64,000 nt of DNA, taken from NCBI RefSeq assembly GCF_001857965.1, contig NZ_CP017774.1:1984001-2048000 (forward strand). The letters are read 5' to 3'. The stretch comes from Flavobacterium commune. Its GTDB lineage: Bacteria > Bacteroidota > Bacteroidia > Flavobacteriales > Flavobacteriaceae. Shown one piece after another: positions 1 through 8,688 of this stretch. The notes beneath the pieces were generated by a model. It was not told the origin of the DNA. It made no database searches and saw nothing but the letters and a program-made list of their open reading frames with translations. Positions within the stretch are counted from its first letter, which is position 1; each line of letters begins with the position of its first letter. A program made the translations under genes and the position numbers.

Positions 1-172
1 GGAGTTTGTGGTTTTCAACAATCATTACAGTGAGTCCGTTAGCTAAGGTAAAACTTTGTGGTTTTTTGATATTGACAACTGGTGGTTTTCCGGCTATAGG
101 TTGTTTGCGTTCTTGTGCTTGCATGATTGCTGAGACTAGTATTAGAATGAGTAATATACTTGATTTTTTCAT
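1..172 (-). CDS. M16 family zinc peptidase, N-terminal fragment (cut by window edge)
   Basis: Only the first 57 codons lie inside the window. The start ATG is the complement of 170-172. The protein opens with a signal peptide (a lysine pair, a hydrophobic run rich in I/L, then MQAQ) and continues with a segment ending FTLANGLTVMIVENHKL, the usual opening of an M16 (pitrilysin) domain. It lies 13 bases downstream of another M16 gene on the same strand. Tandem M16 genes often encode a catalytic and a non-catalytic partner acting in the periplasm. The zinc motif region lies beyond the edge, so I cannot say which partner this is. Confidence 0.75.
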   Translation of the reverse strand, partial: MKKSSILLILILVSAIMQAQERKQPIAGKPPVVNIKKPQSFTLANGLTVMIVENHKL

Positions 173-185
173 GTTTCGAAATAGC

Positions 186-1511
186 TTAGTTTTCGTTTTT
201 TTCAGGGCTAGGAATGTAATCCAATATTAATCGCTGGTTTGGATTTAGGTATTTTTGGGCAACGGCTCTAATTTCTTCTCTGGTAATAGAGTGGTAAATG
301 TCAATATCGGTATTGATAAGATTTACATCGCCATAAAGCAGGTAATATTTGGCTAAATTTTCGGCAATTCCTTCTACACTTGAGTTTTGATTTACATATT
401 GATTCTCAAATTGGTTCAGTAGTTTTTGATAATCTTTTTCAGAAATTAATTCTGTTTGAATTTTTACAATTTCTTCGTCAATTTCTCTAAGTAAATCTTC
501 GTTGGTGAAGTTTGTCATTGGTAAGCCATATAATATGTACATGCCATAATCTTCCTGGTTAAAACCTACGGCGCCAATTTGCAGTGCTTTTTTCTTGTCA
601 TCTACAATTTTTTTATACAATTTCGAACTTTTTCCATCGCTCAGATAAGAAGAGATAAAATCCAAAATGCGTGCATCTCTGGTTTTCATTGACGGAGTTC
701 GGTAAGCAGCAACCAGCATCGGGATTTGAATATTTGGGTCGATGTGAGTTGCTTTGATAGTTTCGGTTATTGGTTTTTCGATAAAAGTTTCTCGTTTTAT
801 TTCATCTCCTTTTTTAATTGGTCCAAAATATTTCTGAATCCATTCTTTCGCTTGTCCTTGTTCGAAATCGCCTGCTACAACTAAAACAGCGTTGTTTGGT
901 ACATAGAATTTTTCGTTAAAAGCTTTAAAGTCTTCCAGTTTTGCGGAATTCAAATGTTCCGTAGAGCCTATAGTTGTCCAGCGGTAAGGATGATTGGTGA
1001 ATAAATTTTCTTTAACAGCTTCAATTATTTTGCCGTAAGGCTGGTTGTCATAGCGCGAATTTTTCTCTTCCTTAATTACTCCTTTTTGGGTGTCAACCCC
1101 AATTTGGTTAATTACAGGGTGCATTAATCTCTCGGATTCCATCCAAAGCGCCAGTTCTAAATTGTTAGAAGGGAAAACTTCGTAATAATAGGTTCGGTCG
1201 TCTGAAGTGTTAGCGTTGTTTACACCGCCGTTTGCCGTAACAATATTAAACCATTCGCCTCTTTTGATGTTTTGGGTTCCTTCGAATAATAAGTGTTCAA
1301 AAAAATGGGCAAAACCTGTTTTGTTTGGGTTTTCGTCTTTAGAGCCTACATGATACATTACCGAAGTAATAACTACAGGAGCGCTGTTGTCCTGATGTAA
1401 GATAACGTGCATGCCATTGTTTAAATCGTACTCTTCGAAAGTTATTTTTTGGGCTGTGGCGACACCGCCAAATAAAAGTGCAGTACTAATTGCCATTATT
1501 GTTTTTTTCAT
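186..1511 (-). CDS. M16 family zinc metallopeptidase
   Basis: A 441-residue exported peptidase. Residues 1-20 form a signal peptide ending in ATAQ. The inverted zinc motif HxxEH is present as HFFEH at residues 69-73, with a downstream acidic cluster (GVIKEEKNSR) that would supply the third ligand, so this copy looks catalytic. Its length fits the roughly 45-kDa two-domain M16B type, which works with a partner. The partial M16 gene 13 bases downstream is probably that partner and co-transcribed. The substrate is unknown; periplasmic degradation or processing of peptides is the family's usual role. Confidence 0.9.
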   Translation of the reverse strand: MKKTIMAISTALLFGGVATAQKITFEEYDLNNGMHVILHQDNSAPVVITSVMYHVGSKDENPNKTGFAHFFEHLLFEGTQNIKRGEWFNIVTANGGVNNANTSDDRTYYYEVFPSNNLELALWMESERLMHPVINQIGVDTQKGVIKEEKNSRYDNQPYGKIIEAVKENLFTNHPYRWTTIGSTEHLNSAKLEDFKAFNEKFYVPNNAVLVVAGDFEQGQAKEWIQKYFGPIKKGDEIKRETFIEKPITETIKATHIDPNIQIPMLVAAYRTPSMKTRDARILDFISSYLSDGKSSKLYKKIVDDKKKALQIGAVGFNQEDYGMYILYGLPMTNFTNEDLLREIDEEIVKIQTELISEKDYQKLLNQFENQYVNQNSSVEGIAENLAKYYLLYGDVNLINTDIDIYHSITREEIRAVAQKYLNPNQRLILDYIPSPEKNEN

Positions 1512-1694
1512 ATAAGATTAGTAAAAAATAAGGTTGCAATACTTAATAGGTAATATTGTTAATCCAAAAATACTTTTTTTTAGTATTGATTTGGTAATCG
1601 AACTTTTTTTAACAAAAATATAAGTTATAATTGGGTTTCTAAAGTATTGAAAATAAAGTAAAAATGAGAAGAAATATTTTTTTAAATTTAGTGA

Positions 1695-1724
1695 TTGCGT
1701 GGTAAAAAAATAATTGTATATTTG
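1695..1724 (+). promoter_or_regulatory. Promoter of rplU-rpmA
   Basis: A Bacteroidota-type promoter: TTG at 1695-1697, a 19-base spacer, then TATATTTG at 1717-1724, matching TAnnTTTG. It lies 30 bases upstream of the rplU start, giving a short leader. The rest of 1512-1694 is AT-rich spacer between divergent genes with no gene that I can support. Confidence 0.75.
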
Positions 1725-1754
1725 CATCCTTAAAAATCAATAAATCAATTTGGT

Positions 1755-2177
1755 ATGTATGCAATCGTAGAGATAGCAGGGCAACAATTTAAAGTAAGCA
1801 AAGACTTAAAGGTTTATGTTCACCGTTTAGCTAGCGAAGAAGGATCAAAAGTTTCTTTTGATAAAGTTCTTTTGTTAGACGATAATGGGAATGTAACTTT
1901 GGGCGCCCCAGCTATAGAAGGTGCTTCAGTAGAAGCTAAAGTGTTACAACACTTAAAAGGAGACAAGGTTATCGTTTTCAAAAAGAAAAGAAGAAAAGGG
2001 TACAAAAAGAGAAATGGTCACAGACAATATCTTACTCAAATTGTAATTGAAGGTATTACTGCAGCAGGTGCTAAGAAAGCAGCTTCTAAGAAAGCAGCAG
2101 TTGAAGCAACTACAGAAGAAGTTGAAGCTCCAAAGAAAAAGGTAGCTAAAGCTAAAAAAGAAGATACTCAAGAGTAA
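1755..2177 (+). CDS. rplU: 50S ribosomal protein L21
   Basis: Large-subunit ribosomal protein of 140 residues that binds 23S rRNA. The N-terminal MYAIVEIAGQQFKV and the basic segment KKKRRKGYKKRNGHRQ are L21 signatures. The core ends near residue 103; the remaining ~37 residues are a Lys/Ala/Glu-rich tail that makes the protein longer than the ~103-residue E. coli form. It is followed after 24 bases by rpmA, the usual L21-L27 pair, and the two share the promoter at 1695-1724 and the terminator after rpmA. Confidence 0.97.
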   Translation: MYAIVEIAGQQFKVSKDLKVYVHRLASEEGSKVSFDKVLLLDDNGNVTLGAPAIEGASVEAKVLQHLKGDKVIVFKKKRRKGYKKRNGHRQYLTQIVIEGITAAGAKKAASKKAAVEATTEEVEAPKKKVAKAKKEDTQE

Positions 2178-2201
2178 TAACAATATTAAAACTAAAACAT
2201 C

Positions 2202-2468
2202 ATGGCTCACAAGAAAGGTGTCGGTAGTTCTAAGAATGGTAGAGAATCAGAATCGAAACGTTTAGGTGTTAAGATTTTTGGAGGACAAGCTGCTATCGCA
2301 GGGAACATCATCGTAAGACAAAGAGGTTCAAAACACAATCCAGGTGAAAATGTTTACATTAGTAAAGATCACACACTACATGCAAAAGTAGATGGAATTG
2401 TTAAGTTCCAAAAGAAAAGAGATAATAAATCATATGTTTCAATCCTTCCATTCGAAGTAGAAGCTTAA
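2202..2468 (+). CDS. rpmA: 50S ribosomal protein L27
   Basis: An 88-residue ribosomal protein whose N-terminal tail reaches the peptidyl transferase centre. [16 protein letters not shown] and the core [16 protein letters not shown] with [15 protein letters not shown] are diagnostic. The start Met is followed directly by AHKKG, so the protein has no processed N-terminal extension of the Firmicutes type. It is second in the rplU-rpmA operon and ends just before a strong hairpin terminator. Confidence 0.97.
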   Translation: MAHKKGVGSSKNGRESESKRLGVKIFGGQAAIAGNIIVRQRGSKHNPGENVYISKDHTLHAKVDGIVKFQKKRDNKSYVSILPFEVEA

Positions 2469-2489
2469 TTGATTTTCTCGATTTATTTA

Positions 2490-2522
2490 AAAACCTGTTA
2501 GCTAAGCTAACAGGTTTTTTTG
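2490..2522 (+). terminator. Intrinsic terminator after rpmA
   Basis: A near-perfect inverted repeat, AACCTGTTAGC paired with GCTAACAGGTT around a three-base loop, followed by seven T. It ends the rplU-rpmA transcript. Confidence 0.9.
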
Positions 2523-2593
2523 TGTTTAAAAAAGTGTGATGGATATTTTAGGATACAGATTGATTAATAAAGTTTGAAATAATTATGTAATCT

Positions 2594-2669
2594 GCTTTAG
2601 CCAAAATGGTATTTTACATTTGGCTAAAGCCGAATCTGTATTTGCGTAAAATAGGACTAAAGCCCTATT
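2594..2669. repeat. Two intergenic hairpins sharing CTAAAGCC
   Basis: Inside the 381-base spacer between rpmA and the convergent outer membrane protein gene. The first (2594-2630) pairs GCTTTAGCCAAAATG with CATTTGGCTAAAGC. The second (2650-2669) pairs AATAGG with CCTATT around ACTAAAGC. Both carry the same CTAAAGCC core, which suggests a small dispersed palindromic element rather than a gene. The remainder of the spacer holds the two terminators and nothing else that I can identify. Confidence 0.5.
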
Positions 2670-2781
2670 CTATTCATCTTTTCTATTGAGTAATTATCAA
2701 ATATAAATCGCTATAATATTCTATGAGAATTAGAATAATTAAAATGGTAAATTGATTTGGTCTGTGCGTTTTTGTTTAAAT

Positions 2782-2820
2782 AACAAATCCCCTTACTTCT
2801 TAAAAGTAAGGGGATTTGTT
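2782..2820 (-). terminator. Terminator of the outer membrane protein gene
   Basis: A 17-bp perfect inverted repeat (AACAAATCCCCTTACTT with its complement) around a five-base loop, 30 bases past the stop of the minus-strand gene ending at 2850. The T-tract on the minus side is interrupted (ATTTAAAC), so it may act mainly as an RNA 3'-end stabiliser. Confidence 0.7.
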
Positions 2821-2849
2821 GTCTAAATTGAATTAATAATTGTGTTTGA

Positions 2850-5597
2850 TTAATCCATCATTCTTTGGCCACCACCGCCAAAGCCGCCGCCAAAACCTTC
2901 AGGTCGTTCGCCTCCTCTGTCCATACCTTCCATGTTTCGGTTTCTTCTTCCCGGAGGGTTTTTCATTCCTGAGAAATTCTGGATTTTATAGGTAAGAGAA
3001 AACATAGCATAACGTCTTAGAACAGTATTCTCGCTATCGGTAATTGCTGAAGAGGATATGTTTCTGGTAATGCTTTGGTTTTGGTTTAAAACATCGTATA
3101 TTTTTACTTTGGCTACAAATGCTTTGTCTAAGAAAGTATAGGATAAGCTGGTATTCCACAAGTAGAATTCCTGATTGATAGAATTGTAAGTGTATCCAAA
3201 ATCATTCCCCCAAATCCAATTAGTTGGCCAGTAACTTGTAGTTTGAAGATTTAGTCGGTGTACTACATTGGATCTGGAATTAAGTGTGCTAAGTTCGTAT
3301 TGCGTTTCATTGTATGAGAAATTATAAGAAGGAGCAATAGTGAAAAATTGACCATAATCGTAATTAAGGTAAATTCTTGGTGAAATTCCGGTAGATTTTG
3401 CACCATATAATATGTTGTTAGTAAATTCTTTTGAGTAGGAATAACTGGTGTTTAAAGCTAGTCCATAGCGTAATAAGTTTTCTTCTTTTTTGATGGATTT
3501 ATTCCAGCTACCTCCCCCTGAAAAAGAGTAAATACCGGATACGTTTTCATAGCTGGTTCTTCTGATGTTGTTCTCATCAAAGTTTGAAGTCGCAATTATA
3601 TCATTGTTGTAATAATTAGCTCTAAAGTATAAATTGTAGCCGGATCGGGTGCGGAAATCAAAATTTCTATAGTTGATATTAGCACTGTGGGCTTCTGTAG
3701 GATTCAAATTTGGATTTCCTGTGATGGTATTTAAAGTATTAGATACGTTTTGTATAGGAAGCAATTGAGAGGCTGATGGCAGAGACTGATTATAGTTGTA
3801 TCTAACAGTGAAAAATTTAGATCTGTCGGCTCGGTATCTAATTTGGGCACTACCGTTAGGTAAAACATATTTTTTTCTTAAATCGATTATTTCTCCCAGA
3901 TAGTCTGAATAGTTGTCGTACTGTATGATATTGGTAGAAGAATTAATGTCGAAAGTAAATTTATTTTTTTCAAATCGAATTCCGGCTTTTGGTGTGATGC
4001 TCCTTTGTTTAGAAGTAATGTAAGTGGTTTGTTCATCGTTTAAATCAGTAAAGATTTTATCAGTAATTGTTCCGGTATTGTCAAAGGTTTTATTGTCGTT
4101 AATGGAATTTTGGAAATTGTATTCCATACCTATTCTAAAACGAATCGAATCGGTTACGGGTTCTGTAAATTCAATTTCGGCTGAATACGAATCATTAATC
4201 CCTTTGTTTCGGGTGTTTTGGTCTCTAAAAATAGTGTCGTTTTCCCGGCTGCGAAATGTTTTTGAATCCACAAAACCATTAGAATTGGAACTGTTGTTAT
4301 TGTTGTTAAATACAAAGCTTAAATTTCGGGCTTTTTTCTCGAAGGATTTGTTGAAGTTGATCGAGTTGCTAAAGCTGTTGGATTCGTTTTTATTAGTTGA
4401 TTCTGATGTAAAAGCATTCGTTACTATGTCATCTGTTGTATTGATACTTCTTCTGTTTGAATCTGAAAAATTTTCTGATATAGAAGAGTTGAATCTTGGG
4501 GAGACAAATAATCGCATCGTAGGCGATATTTTGTATTCCAATTCTACATTGGCTTTGTTAGTTGTGTTCCTGTTTTCTGTTTTTCTATCAGAATAATCGT
4601 AGCTGGCAGTAGTTTGAAAATCTTTAAATAATTCGTCAGAATAGTTTATTCCTAATAAATTAGATGTTGTAATGCCATTGGCTTGCCCTCTGTTAATTGT
4701 AGAACCCTGGTTGTTTCGGCCTCCACCCATATTATCAAAAACTTCATCCATAGAGAATCCGGGAGCGTTGATATTGTTAGAAGATCCTAATAAGCTTATT
4801 TTTCTGTTATTGTTAAAAAAGTTTACAATAAAACTGGATTCGTAACGGTCGTCAGTACCGTATCCGCCAAGGAATTTACCAAAATAACCTTTGTTTTTAT
4901 CTTCGTCAATTGTCAGGTTAATGCTGGCGTTATCGGATGCTGCCTGGTCTTTAGAATATTCTTCTTTTTTAGTTTTGAAATCAGAAACCTGAACTTTATT
5001 AATGATTTCGGCAGGAAGGTTTTTTAAGGCCATGGCACCATCACGGTCAAAAAATGGTTTTCCGTTTACTAATACCTGAGTCACTTCTTTACCATTAGCG
5101 GTAATTTTTCCATCACTATCCACTTCCATTCCCGGAAGTTGTTTTAATAATGTTTCCACATTAGCGTCTGGACGAACTTTGAATAAGTTAGCTTTGAATT
5201 CAATAGTGTCATTTTTAATTCGGATTGGAGGATCTTCTCCTTTTATGGTGACTTCCTTAAGTGTGTTTACTGATTCGGCAAGGTAAATGTTGTTGAAATC
5301 TTTGTTGGTATTGATTTCTTTTTGCTCTTCGGCAAAGGTTTCAAATCCTACATAGGTTACTTTTAAAAATACGGGTTTTTCATTTTTTTTAACTGCAAAA
5401 TTGAAATTTCCGTTTTTGTCTGTTAAGGTGTATTCCAAAATAGTAGAATCTTTAACAGTACTGATATACACAGTAGCCGATTCCAAAGGAAGTTGGTTGT
5501 TAATGTTTAGAACTTTTCCTTTTAAGATATAATTGCTTTGCGCAGTAGCATAAAAAGAAAAAGCAAAAAAGAACAGTAATGATAAGTATTTACTCAT
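2850..5597 (-). CDS. Outer membrane beta-barrel protein with carboxypeptidase-like regulatory domain
   Basis: A 915-residue protein of the TonB-receptor superfamily. Residues 1-19 are a signal peptide ending ATAQ. Residues ~22-110 form a carboxypeptidase D regulatory-like beta-sandwich (LKGKVLNINNQLPLESATVY). A plug-like segment follows (VETLLKQLPGMEVDSDGKIT, VLVNGKPFF), then a long beta-strand region ending in NFSG. The last ~30 residues are Gly/Arg/Met-rich, low-complexity and unusual for a barrel, which normally ends at an aromatic residue. The gene is single, convergent with rpmA, and not next to a SusD gene, so it is probably not a glycan importer. The substrate is unknown. Confidence 0.85.
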   Translation of the reverse strand: MSKYLSLLFFFAFSFYATAQSNYILKGKVLNINNQLPLESATVYISTVKDSTILEYTLTDKNGNFNFAVKKNEKPVFLKVTYVGFETFAEEQKEINTNKDFNNIYLAESVNTLKEVTIKGEDPPIRIKNDTIEFKANLFKVRPDANVETLLKQLPGMEVDSDGKITANGKEVTQVLVNGKPFFDRDGAMALKNLPAEIINKVQVSDFKTKKEEYSKDQAASDNASINLTIDEDKNKGYFGKFLGGYGTDDRYESSFIVNFFNNNRKISLLGSSNNINAPGFSMDEVFDNMGGGRNNQGSTINRGQANGITTSNLLGINYSDELFKDFQTTASYDYSDRKTENRNTTNKANVELEYKISPTMRLFVSPRFNSSISENFSDSNRRSINTTDDIVTNAFTSESTNKNESNSFSNSINFNKSFEKKARNLSFVFNNNNNSSNSNGFVDSKTFRSRENDTIFRDQNTRNKGINDSYSAEIEFTEPVTDSIRFRIGMEYNFQNSINDNKTFDNTGTITDKIFTDLNDEQTTYITSKQRSITPKAGIRFEKNKFTFDINSSTNIIQYDNYSDYLGEIIDLRKKYVLPNGSAQIRYRADRSKFFTVRYNYNQSLPSASQLLPIQNVSNTLNTITGNPNLNPTEAHSANINYRNFDFRTRSGYNLYFRANYYNNDIIATSNFDENNIRRTSYENVSGIYSFSGGGSWNKSIKKEENLLRYGLALNTSYSYSKEFTNNILYGAKSTGISPRIYLNYDYGQFFTIAPSYNFSYNETQYELSTLNSRSNVVHRLNLQTTSYWPTNWIWGNDFGYTYNSINQEFYLWNTSLSYTFLDKAFVAKVKIYDVLNQNQSITRNISSSAITDSENTVLRRYAMFSLTYKIQNFSGMKNPPGRRNRNMEGMDRGGERPEGFGGGFGGGGQRMMD

Positions 5598-5702
5598 GAT
5601 AATTTGGTTAAACTTAACATAAGATGTTAATTAAACGAAAAGGTTTAATCAAGAAGTGTGAATTTTATATTTATTTTTTTTAAAAGTAGCTTGCGTTTAA
5701 AC

Positions 5703-5730
5703 AAAAAACCCTCACATTTCTGCAAGGGTT
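5703..5730 (-). terminator. Terminator after ahcY
   Basis: On the minus strand AACCCT pairs with AGGGTT around a 12-base loop and is followed by TTTTTTG, 40 bases past the ahcY stop. Confidence 0.65.
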
Positions 5731-5771
5731 CTAAATCTGAAATCATAAATCGCTAATAAGCAATCTAAAAT

Positions 5772-7088
5772 CTAGTATCTGTAATATTCCGGTTTGAAAG
5801 GACCTTTTACATCAACACCAATGTAAGCAGCTTGATCTTCGCGAAGAACTTCCAATTCAACTCCTAATTTAGCTAAGTGCAAAGCAGCAACTTTTTCATC
5901 TAAATGTTTAGGTAACATGTAAACGTCATTGTTGTAAGCAGCGCTGTTATTCCATAATTCGATTTGAGCCAAAGTTTGGTTTGTAAATGAGTTAGACATT
6001 ACAAAACTTGGGTGACCTGTAGCACAACCAAGGTTTACTAAACGACCTTCAGCCAAAATGATGATGTCATTACCGTTGATAGTATATTTGTCAACCTGAG
6101 GTTTGATTTCGATTTTAGAAGCACCGTGGTTTTTGTTTAACCAAGCCATATCAATTTCGTTGTCGAAGTGACCAATGTTACAAACAACAGTTTTGTCTTT
6201 CATTTGTTCGAAATGACGTCCAAGAACAATATCTTTATTTCCTGTAGTGGTAATGATGATATCAGCATTAGCAATTACAGTATCTAATTTTTTAACTTCA
6301 TAACCGTCCATCGCAGCTTGTAAAGCACAAATTGGGTCAATTTCAGTAACAGTTACAATAGAACCAGCACCTCTGAAAGAAGCAGCAGTTCCTTTTCCAA
6401 CGTCACCGTATCCGCAAACGATAACTCTTTTTCCAGCTAACATTAAGTCAGTTGCACGACGTACGGCATCTACAGCGGATTCTTTACATCCGTATTTGTT
6501 ATCAAATTTAGATTTAGTAACAGAATCGTTAATGTTGATTGCAGGCATTGGTAAAGTTCCGGCTTTTACTCTTTCGTACAATCTGTGAACACCTGTTGTA
6601 GTTTCTTCAGACAATCCTTTGATTCCAGGAACTAATTCAGGGTAACGATCAATAACCATATTAGTTAAATCTCCACCATCATCAAGAATCATGTTCAATG
6701 GTTTTCTATCTTCGCCAAAGAATAAAGTTTGCTCAATACACCAGTCAAATTCTTCTTCATTAAGACCTTTCCATGCATAAACTGAAATTCCGGCAGCAGC
6801 AATTGCAGCAGCAGCCTGATCCTGAGTAGAGAAAATGTTACAAGAAGACCAGGTAACTTCAGCACCAAGAGCAATTAAAGTTTCAATTAAAACTGCAGTC
6901 TGGATCGTCATGTGTAAACATCCTGCAATACGAGCACCTTTAAGCGGTTGCTCGTCTTTATATTCAGCGCGAAGGGCCATTAAACCTGGCATTTCAGCTT
7001 CAGCTAGTTCAATTTCTTTTCTTCCCCAAGCCGCTAGAGAAATGTCTTTTACTTTGAAAGCCACATATGGCGTAGTCGTTGTACTCAT
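5772..7088 (-). CDS. ahcY: S-adenosylhomocysteinase
   Basis: Cytosolic NAD-dependent enzyme of 438 residues that splits S-adenosylhomocysteine into adenosine and homocysteine, keeping methylation reactions running. The NAD-binding loop [17 protein letters not shown], the substrate segment [11 protein letters not shown] (catalytic Lys) and the C-terminal PFKPEYYRY tail that closes the active site are all present. The length is typical of the short bacterial form. It stands alone between a convergent terminator and a divergent phosphopantetheinyl transferase gene. TAAATTTG (complement of 7119-7126) lies 31 bases upstream and is a plausible -7 element, although no good -33 TTG was found. Confidence 0.97.
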   Translation of the reverse strand: MSTTTTPYVAFKVKDISLAAWGRKEIELAEAEMPGLMALRAEYKDEQPLKGARIAGCLHMTIQTAVLIETLIALGAEVTWSSCNIFSTQDQAAAAIAAAGISVYAWKGLNEEEFDWCIEQTLFFGEDRKPLNMILDDGGDLTNMVIDRYPELVPGIKGLSEETTTGVHRLYERVKAGTLPMPAININDSVTKSKFDNKYGCKESAVDAVRRATDLMLAGKRVIVCGYGDVGKGTAASFRGAGSIVTVTEIDPICALQAAMDGYEVKKLDTVIANADIIITTTGNKDIVLGRHFEQMKDKTVVCNIGHFDNEIDMAWLNKNHGASKIEIKPQVDKYTINGNDIIILAEGRLVNLGCATGHPSFVMSNSFTNQTLAQIELWNNSAAYNNDVYMLPKHLDEKVAALHLAKLGVELEVLREDQAAYIGVDVKGPFKPEYYRY

Positions 7089-7284
7089 TTATAGTATATT
7101 TGTATTGTAAAATTTTTGCAAATTTACGTAATAACTTATTATTTAAAAAGCATTCGGGGACATTTATGATTTGTTTAAGTTCCTAATCGAAAGTATTTTA
7201 GATTGTAGATTAACGATTTAGGATTTTTGATTTATGAAAACCAAGCAAAATGGATTTCTTAAATTTAGTTGTGACCCAAATTTG

Positions 7285-7316
7285 AAATCTGAAGTCTGAA
7301 ATCTGAAATCCAGAAT
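7285..7316. repeat. AAATCTGAA-type short tandem repeat before the PPTase gene
   Basis: The 35 bases before the ATG at 7321 consist of imperfect tandem units of TGAAATC. The 19-mer AAATCTGAAGTCTGAAATC at 7285-7303 recurs exactly, on the other strand, inside the polysaccharide deacetylase gene (40942-40960). Similar AATCTAAAATC-type tracts occur at 5735-5775, 7190-7225, 21788-21830 and 35160-35185, mostly in gene boundaries. Confidence 0.7.
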
Positions 7317-7320
7317 CTTT

Positions 7321-7953
7321 ATGCCTTTATTTAAAAAAATACAATTTAATTCCGTAACCGCTATCTACGTTTGGAAGATTGCCGAACCCTTAGAACAATT
7401 ATTTGAAGAAGTAAGTCTCAATCCTAAATGTCAATCTCGAATTGAAGGAATGAAATCTGAATTGCATCAACGTGGTTTTCTAAGTGTACGCAAACTTTTG
7501 AATGAAGCGGGTTACACTGATTTTGACTTGTATTACGACGAATTTGGAAAACCACATCTTCATGATGGAAGGCATATTTCAATAACCCATTCTTATGAAT
7601 TTTCGTCAATAATTATTAGTGATGAAACGGTAGGGATTGATATTGAATTGCAAAGAGAGAAAATTATACGTATTGCCGATAAATTTTGCGATGCCGAATT
7701 TCAATATCTGAATCGTGAAAAAACTGAGGAATATGTTAAAAAACTAACGGTAATTTGGGGAGCCAAAGAAGCGATTTTCAAAATCCGAAACGAAAAAGGA
7801 ATCAGTTTTAAGGACCATATTGCAGTTAGTGAATTTGATTTGAATCAAACCGAAACCACAGCAAGCTTACATTTTAATGGAGTTCATAAAGAATTCAATG
7901 TCTATTTTGAAGAAATAGAACATTTTACTTTAGTGTATGTTTTGGAAAAATAG
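7321..7953 (+). CDS. 4'-phosphopantetheinyl transferase superfamily protein (Sfp-like)
   Basis: A 210-residue enzyme that transfers the phosphopantetheine arm of CoA to a serine of an acyl or peptidyl carrier protein. Visible motifs: ITHS near residue 87, the Mg-binding VGIDIE, and WGAKEAIFK, the (W/F)xxKEA signature. Pseudo-dimeric Sfp-type length, longer than AcpS. No carrier protein or synthase gene is nearby, so its target may be the general fatty-acid ACP or a remote biosynthetic system. It is a single gene on the plus strand, followed by repeats. Confidence 0.85.
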   Translation: MPLFKKIQFNSVTAIYVWKIAEPLEQLFEEVSLNPKCQSRIEGMKSELHQRGFLSVRKLLNEAGYTDFDLYYDEFGKPHLHDGRHISITHSYEFSSIIISDETVGIDIELQREKIIRIADKFCDAEFQYLNREKTEEYVKKLTVIWGAKEAIFKIRNEKGISFKDHIAVSEFDLNQTETTASLHFNGVHKEFNVYFEEIEHFTLVYVLEK

Positions 7954-7962
7954 TTTTGTTTT

Positions 7963-8090
7963 AACCGCAAACCTGTCTGCCGACAGGCAGGCGACAGGCA
8001 GGGAGTGCAAAGTTTTTTCGCAAAGATTCACAAAGAGAATAAAAAGTTACACTAAGAGATTTTTTAAGATTTATAGAATTTCTTTAATCT
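7963..8090. repeat. Dispersed repeat, copy A (AACCGCAAACCTGTCTG family)
   Basis: This ~128-base block aligns along its whole length with copy B at 8151-8268. Both start AACCGCAAACCTGTCTG, carry a CCTGTCTGyCGACAGGCAGG palindrome, then TTTTTTCGCAAAGATT, then TTTTTTAAGATTTA and a final AATTTCTTTA. Short pieces of the same family occur at 22941-23020 and 13500-13516. It contains no reading frame. Confidence 0.8.
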
Positions 8091-8150
8091 CTCTTCTAAA
8101 AAAAAAAACGGTGTTAATCTGTTTAAATCAGTATTATCCGTGTTCCATTT

Positions 8151-8290
8151 AACCGCAAACCTGTCTGTCGACAGGCAGGGAGAGCATAGTTTTTTCGCAA
8201 AGATTTACAAAGAGAACCGCAAAGTCACACGAAGAGAAATTTTTTAAGATTTACATAATTTCTTTAGCCTGCCTGTCGGCAGACAGGTCT
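8151..8290. repeat. Dispersed repeat, copy B, running into the globin gene
   Basis: Second copy of the block at 7963-8090, separated from it by ~60 bases with a TTAATCTG...TATCCGTGTT motif that also recurs near 27676-27725. Its distal end (8268-8290) is a CCTGCCTGTCGGCAGACAGG palindrome lying inside the 3' end of the minus-strand globin gene. The stop codon of that gene (8244-8246) is supplied by the repeat. Confidence 0.8.
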
Positions 8291-8687
8291 GTGTTTCTGT
8301 ATTTTTCGTTCTGTTTTTGAACATATTCAAATAGAGAAAACTACCCATTTTTCGGGCTCTGCGTTTTAGGATTTCCACATTTTCTCCCTCAAAAAGTGAG
8401 TCTAAGGTTTGAAACCAATAGTTAAGCCAAATCCCAAATTCATTTGCGCTGATTTGACCATTAAAATGTTCGTCCATTTTATTGTGAACTTCAATTGGAT
8501 TGCCTTTGAATTTTCGAATACCAAATAAATTGGTTTCCCAAAAATCAGTCAGTTTTTCTAAATGCGAATCCCAGTCCTGAATGAGTTCATTAAAATAAGG
8601 GCTAATTTCTTTATCAGCCCTTATTTTATTATAAAAGGTGTGAACCAAAAGACTAACATCGGTTCTGTTCTCGATGTCTTTTTTCAT
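8244..8687 (-). CDS. Group III truncated hemoglobin
   Basis: A 147-residue heme protein of the 2-on-2 globin fold, a family linked to oxygen or nitric oxide chemistry in microaerobic cells. The family pattern is visible as YFNELIQDWDSHLEKLTDFWE, then GNPIEVH (His68, the likely proximal heme ligand), then WLNYWFQTLDSLFEG. The natural end appears to be near residue 130. The last ~15 residues (TCLPTGRLKKLCKS) are encoded by a dispersed palindromic repeat and look like an acquired tail. It starts one base after the stop of the small membrane protein and shares its promoter, which carries an FNR-like dyad. Confidence 0.85.
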   Translation of the reverse strand: MKKDIENRTDVSLLVHTFYNKIRADKEISPYFNELIQDWDSHLEKLTDFWETNLFGIRKFKGNPIEVHNKMDEHFNGQISANEFGIWLNYWFQTLDSLFEGENVEILKRRARKMGSFLYLNMFKNRTKNTETQTCLPTGRLKKLCKS

Positions 8688-8688
8688 T

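Noticed and set aside
1518..1727. A 69-codon minus-strand frame upstream of rplU
   Set aside because: Phe/Ile/Tyr-rich translation of AT-rich spacer that covers the rplU promoter; no family features.
4024..4596. A 190-codon open frame antisense to the outer membrane protein gene
   Set aside because: It is a shadow frame, Leu/Ser/Val-rich with no recognisable domain, fully inside a well-supported gene on the other strand.
7937..8152. A 71-codon frame following the PPTase gene
   Set aside because: It is the translation of the dispersed repeat at 7963-8090 and has no gene-like properties.
7963..8290. CRISPR array or insertion sequence
   Set aside because: Only two long imperfect copies, no regular spacers, no transposase and no cas gene.
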